DNA of 32,557 bases from NCBI RefSeq assembly GCF_001571345.1, contig NZ_BCTP01000033.1, positions 1 to 32,557 of the forward strand, in the 5' to 3' direction. Each line of letters starts with the position of its first letter. The stretch's first letter is position 1. Shown here one piece after another: positions 31,239 to 32,557 of the stretch. The stretch comes from Komagataeibacter xylinus NBRC 15237 (GTDB lineage Bacteria; Pseudomonadota; Alphaproteobacteria; Acetobacterales; Acetobacteraceae). The position numbers and the translations under genes are program-made. Under the pieces are notes generated by a model that had not been told where the DNA came from, searched no databases, and saw only the letters and a program-made list of their open reading frames with translations.

Positions 31239-32537
31239 GTGACAGCACAGAAAACCCACCCGGTTGATGAAATGCTGCCCATGGGCATGCTGTTTGCCTT
31301 CGGGCTGCAACATGCGCTGGTCATGTACGCGGGCACGGTGGCGGTGCCGCTGGTCTTTGCCGCCGCCATGCACCTGTCTGGCCCGCAGACGGTCATGCTG
31401 ATCAATTGCGGGCTGATGACATCGGGCATCGCCACGATCATACAGAGCGTGGGGGTATGGAAATTCGGCTCGCGCCTGCCCATCGTGCAGGGGTCATCCT
31501 TTGCCATGCTGGCGTCCATGCTGCTCATCGGGCAGATCTATGGCGTACGCTCTGTGTTTGGCGCGGTGATCGGGGCAGGGCTGGCCATGGTGGTGCTGGC
31601 GCCAGTCATGGCGCGGCTCATGCGCTTTTTTCCGCCCGTGGTCATTGGCTGCCTCATCATCATCATCGGGCTGACGCTCATTCCCGTGGCGGGGCGGTGG
31701 ATTGGTGGCGGCACGCCCGGCGCGCCGGGGTTTGGCAGCATGGCCAACCTGGCACTTGCCTTCGCCACCATTGTCATCACGGTGGGCATGCAGGCATGGG
31801 GCCGGGGGGTCTGGTCCAATATCAGCGTGCTGGTGGGACTGGCGGCGGGCAGCGTGATCGCGGCCCTGTGCGGCATGGGGCATTATGGCATGGTGGTCGA
31901 GGCCCCGTGGTTTGCCGTCAGCACGCCTTTCGCCTTTGGCCTGCCCGAGTTCCATGCCATGCCGGTGTTCATCATGCTGCTGAGCATGGTCATCATCGTG
32001 GCGGAAACAACCGGCAACTGCCTGGCCATTGGCCGCGTGGTGGATCTGCCGGTCAATGACGTGACCATAGCCGGCGCGCTGCGGGCTGATGGCCTGTCGA
32101 CCATGCTGGGCGGGGCGTTCAGCAGCTTTCCCTACAATGCCTTTACCCAGAATACCGGGCTGATCGCCATGACCGGCATCCGCAGCCGCTTTGTGGTGGC
32201 GGCGGCAGGCGTGGTCATGATCGGGCTGGGGCTGTTTCCCAAGCTTGGGGCGTTGATTGCTGCCCTGCCAGCCCCCGTGCTGGGGGGCTGCGGGCTGGTC
32301 ATGTTCGGCATGACCACGGTTGGCGGCATCCGCGAACTGCTGCATGTGCGCTTTGAAGGCACGCGCAATGGGCTGATTGCCGCCGTATCACTCGGACTGG
32401 GGCTGTTGCCCATGGCCTGCCCGGACCTGTTCACGCACATGAACGGTCTGGCGCGGCTGTTGCTGGGCAACGGGGTGCTGTTGTGCATCCTGTCCGGCGT
32501 GGCGCTTAACCTGCTGGTGGGGCAGGAGCGTAACTGA
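31239..32537 (+). CDS. NCS2 family nucleobase:cation symporter (xanthine/uric-acid type)
   Basis: The 432-residue inner-membrane protein belongs to the NCS2 (nucleobase-ascorbate) transporters. It has GLQHALVMYAGTVAVPLVF in the first helix, IIVAETTGNCLAIGRVV, and the signature NAFTQNTGLIAMTGIRSRFV, which puts it with the xanthine/uric-acid group rather than the uracil group. Multiple hydrophobic helices (about 12-14) are visible. The start is GTG at 31239 with GGAG 7 bases upstream; no upstream ATG is in frame. It begins 34 bp after the receptor terminator, so it may be read separately or by read-through. Confidence 0.93.
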   Translation: MTAQKTHPVDEMLPMGMLFAFGLQHALVMYAGTVAVPLVFAAAMHLSGPQTVMLINCGLMTSGIATIIQSVGVWKFGSRLPIVQGSSFAMLASMLLIGQIYGVRSVFGAVIGAGLAMVVLAPVMARLMRFFPPVVIGCLIIIIGLTLIPVAGRWIGGGTPGAPGFGSMANLALAFATIVITVGMQAWGRGVWSNISVLVGLAAGSVIAALCGMGHYGMVVEAPWFAVSTPFAFGLPEFHAMPVFIMLLSMVIIVAETTGNCLAIGRVVDLPVNDVTIAGALRADGLSTMLGGAFSSFPYNAFTQNTGLIAMTGIRSRFVVAAAGVVMIGLGLFPKLGALIAALPAPVLGGCGLVMFGMTTVGGIRELLHVRFEGTRNGLIAAVSLGLGLLPMACPDLFTHMNGLARLLLGNGVLLCILSGVALNLLVGQERN

Positions 32538-32557
32538 CTGATAAAAGATAATAAAAG

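Overview
The window looks like chromosomal DNA of an acetic acid bacterium (Acetobacteraceae, most like Komagataeibacter/Gluconacetobacter). The reasons are the high GC content, the oxygen-dependent cobalamin pathway with CobG and CobN, the repeated AAGCTTTTTTCAAAAAGCTT-type intergenic element, and the mix of housekeeping genes. This assignment is inference from gene content and style; no search was run.

Region by region. (1) 1-430 is AT-rich and differs from everything after it; it holds one candidate 54-residue protein and the first copy of an ~80-bp folded repeat. (2) 431-13203 is a cobalamin (vitamin B12) block. Reading leftward, cobL-cobE-cobM form one tightly overlapped unit. cobK lies divergently 32 bp from cobL. 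A second leftward operon, DUF1636-cobW-cobN-cobG-cobH-cobI-cobJ, is preceded by a clear cobalamin riboswitch and a TTGACA promoter. A degenerate histidine-phosphatase-like gene and a lone cbtB (cobalt transport) complete the block. Together these genes make the C20, C17, C11, C5 and C15 methylations, the CobG ring-contraction preparation, the CobK reduction, the CobH methyl shift and the large subunit of the cobalt chelatase. cobA, cobF, cobB, cobS/T and the late genes are not in the window. (3) 13385-16767 carries an acrylyl-CoA-reductase-like enzyme, an NfsA-like flavin reductase and the branched-chain aminotransferase IlvE. (4) 16977-18411 has three small genes of unknown function. (5) 18503-20588 is thiC with a TPP riboswitch, divergent from an adenine deaminase gene. 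(6) 22463-24841 is a compact three-gene unit: a tyrosine recombinase with altered catalytic residues, an unrecognised protein and a ScpA-like kleisin, with no scpB. (7) 25470-31149 is a complete TonB energy system (tonB, exbB, two different exbD genes) followed by a TonB-dependent outer-membrane receptor. (8) 31239-32537 is an NCS2 xanthine/uric-acid-type permease.

The most interesting items are the recombinase-unknown-ScpA operon and the five-copy repeat predicted to fold as a three-way junction at gene 3' ends. Others worth checking are the cbtB gene without cbtA or riboswitch, the TonB whose membrane helix has Glu where the family has His, and a 13-base sequence shared by the regions upstream of tonB and of the receptor gene.
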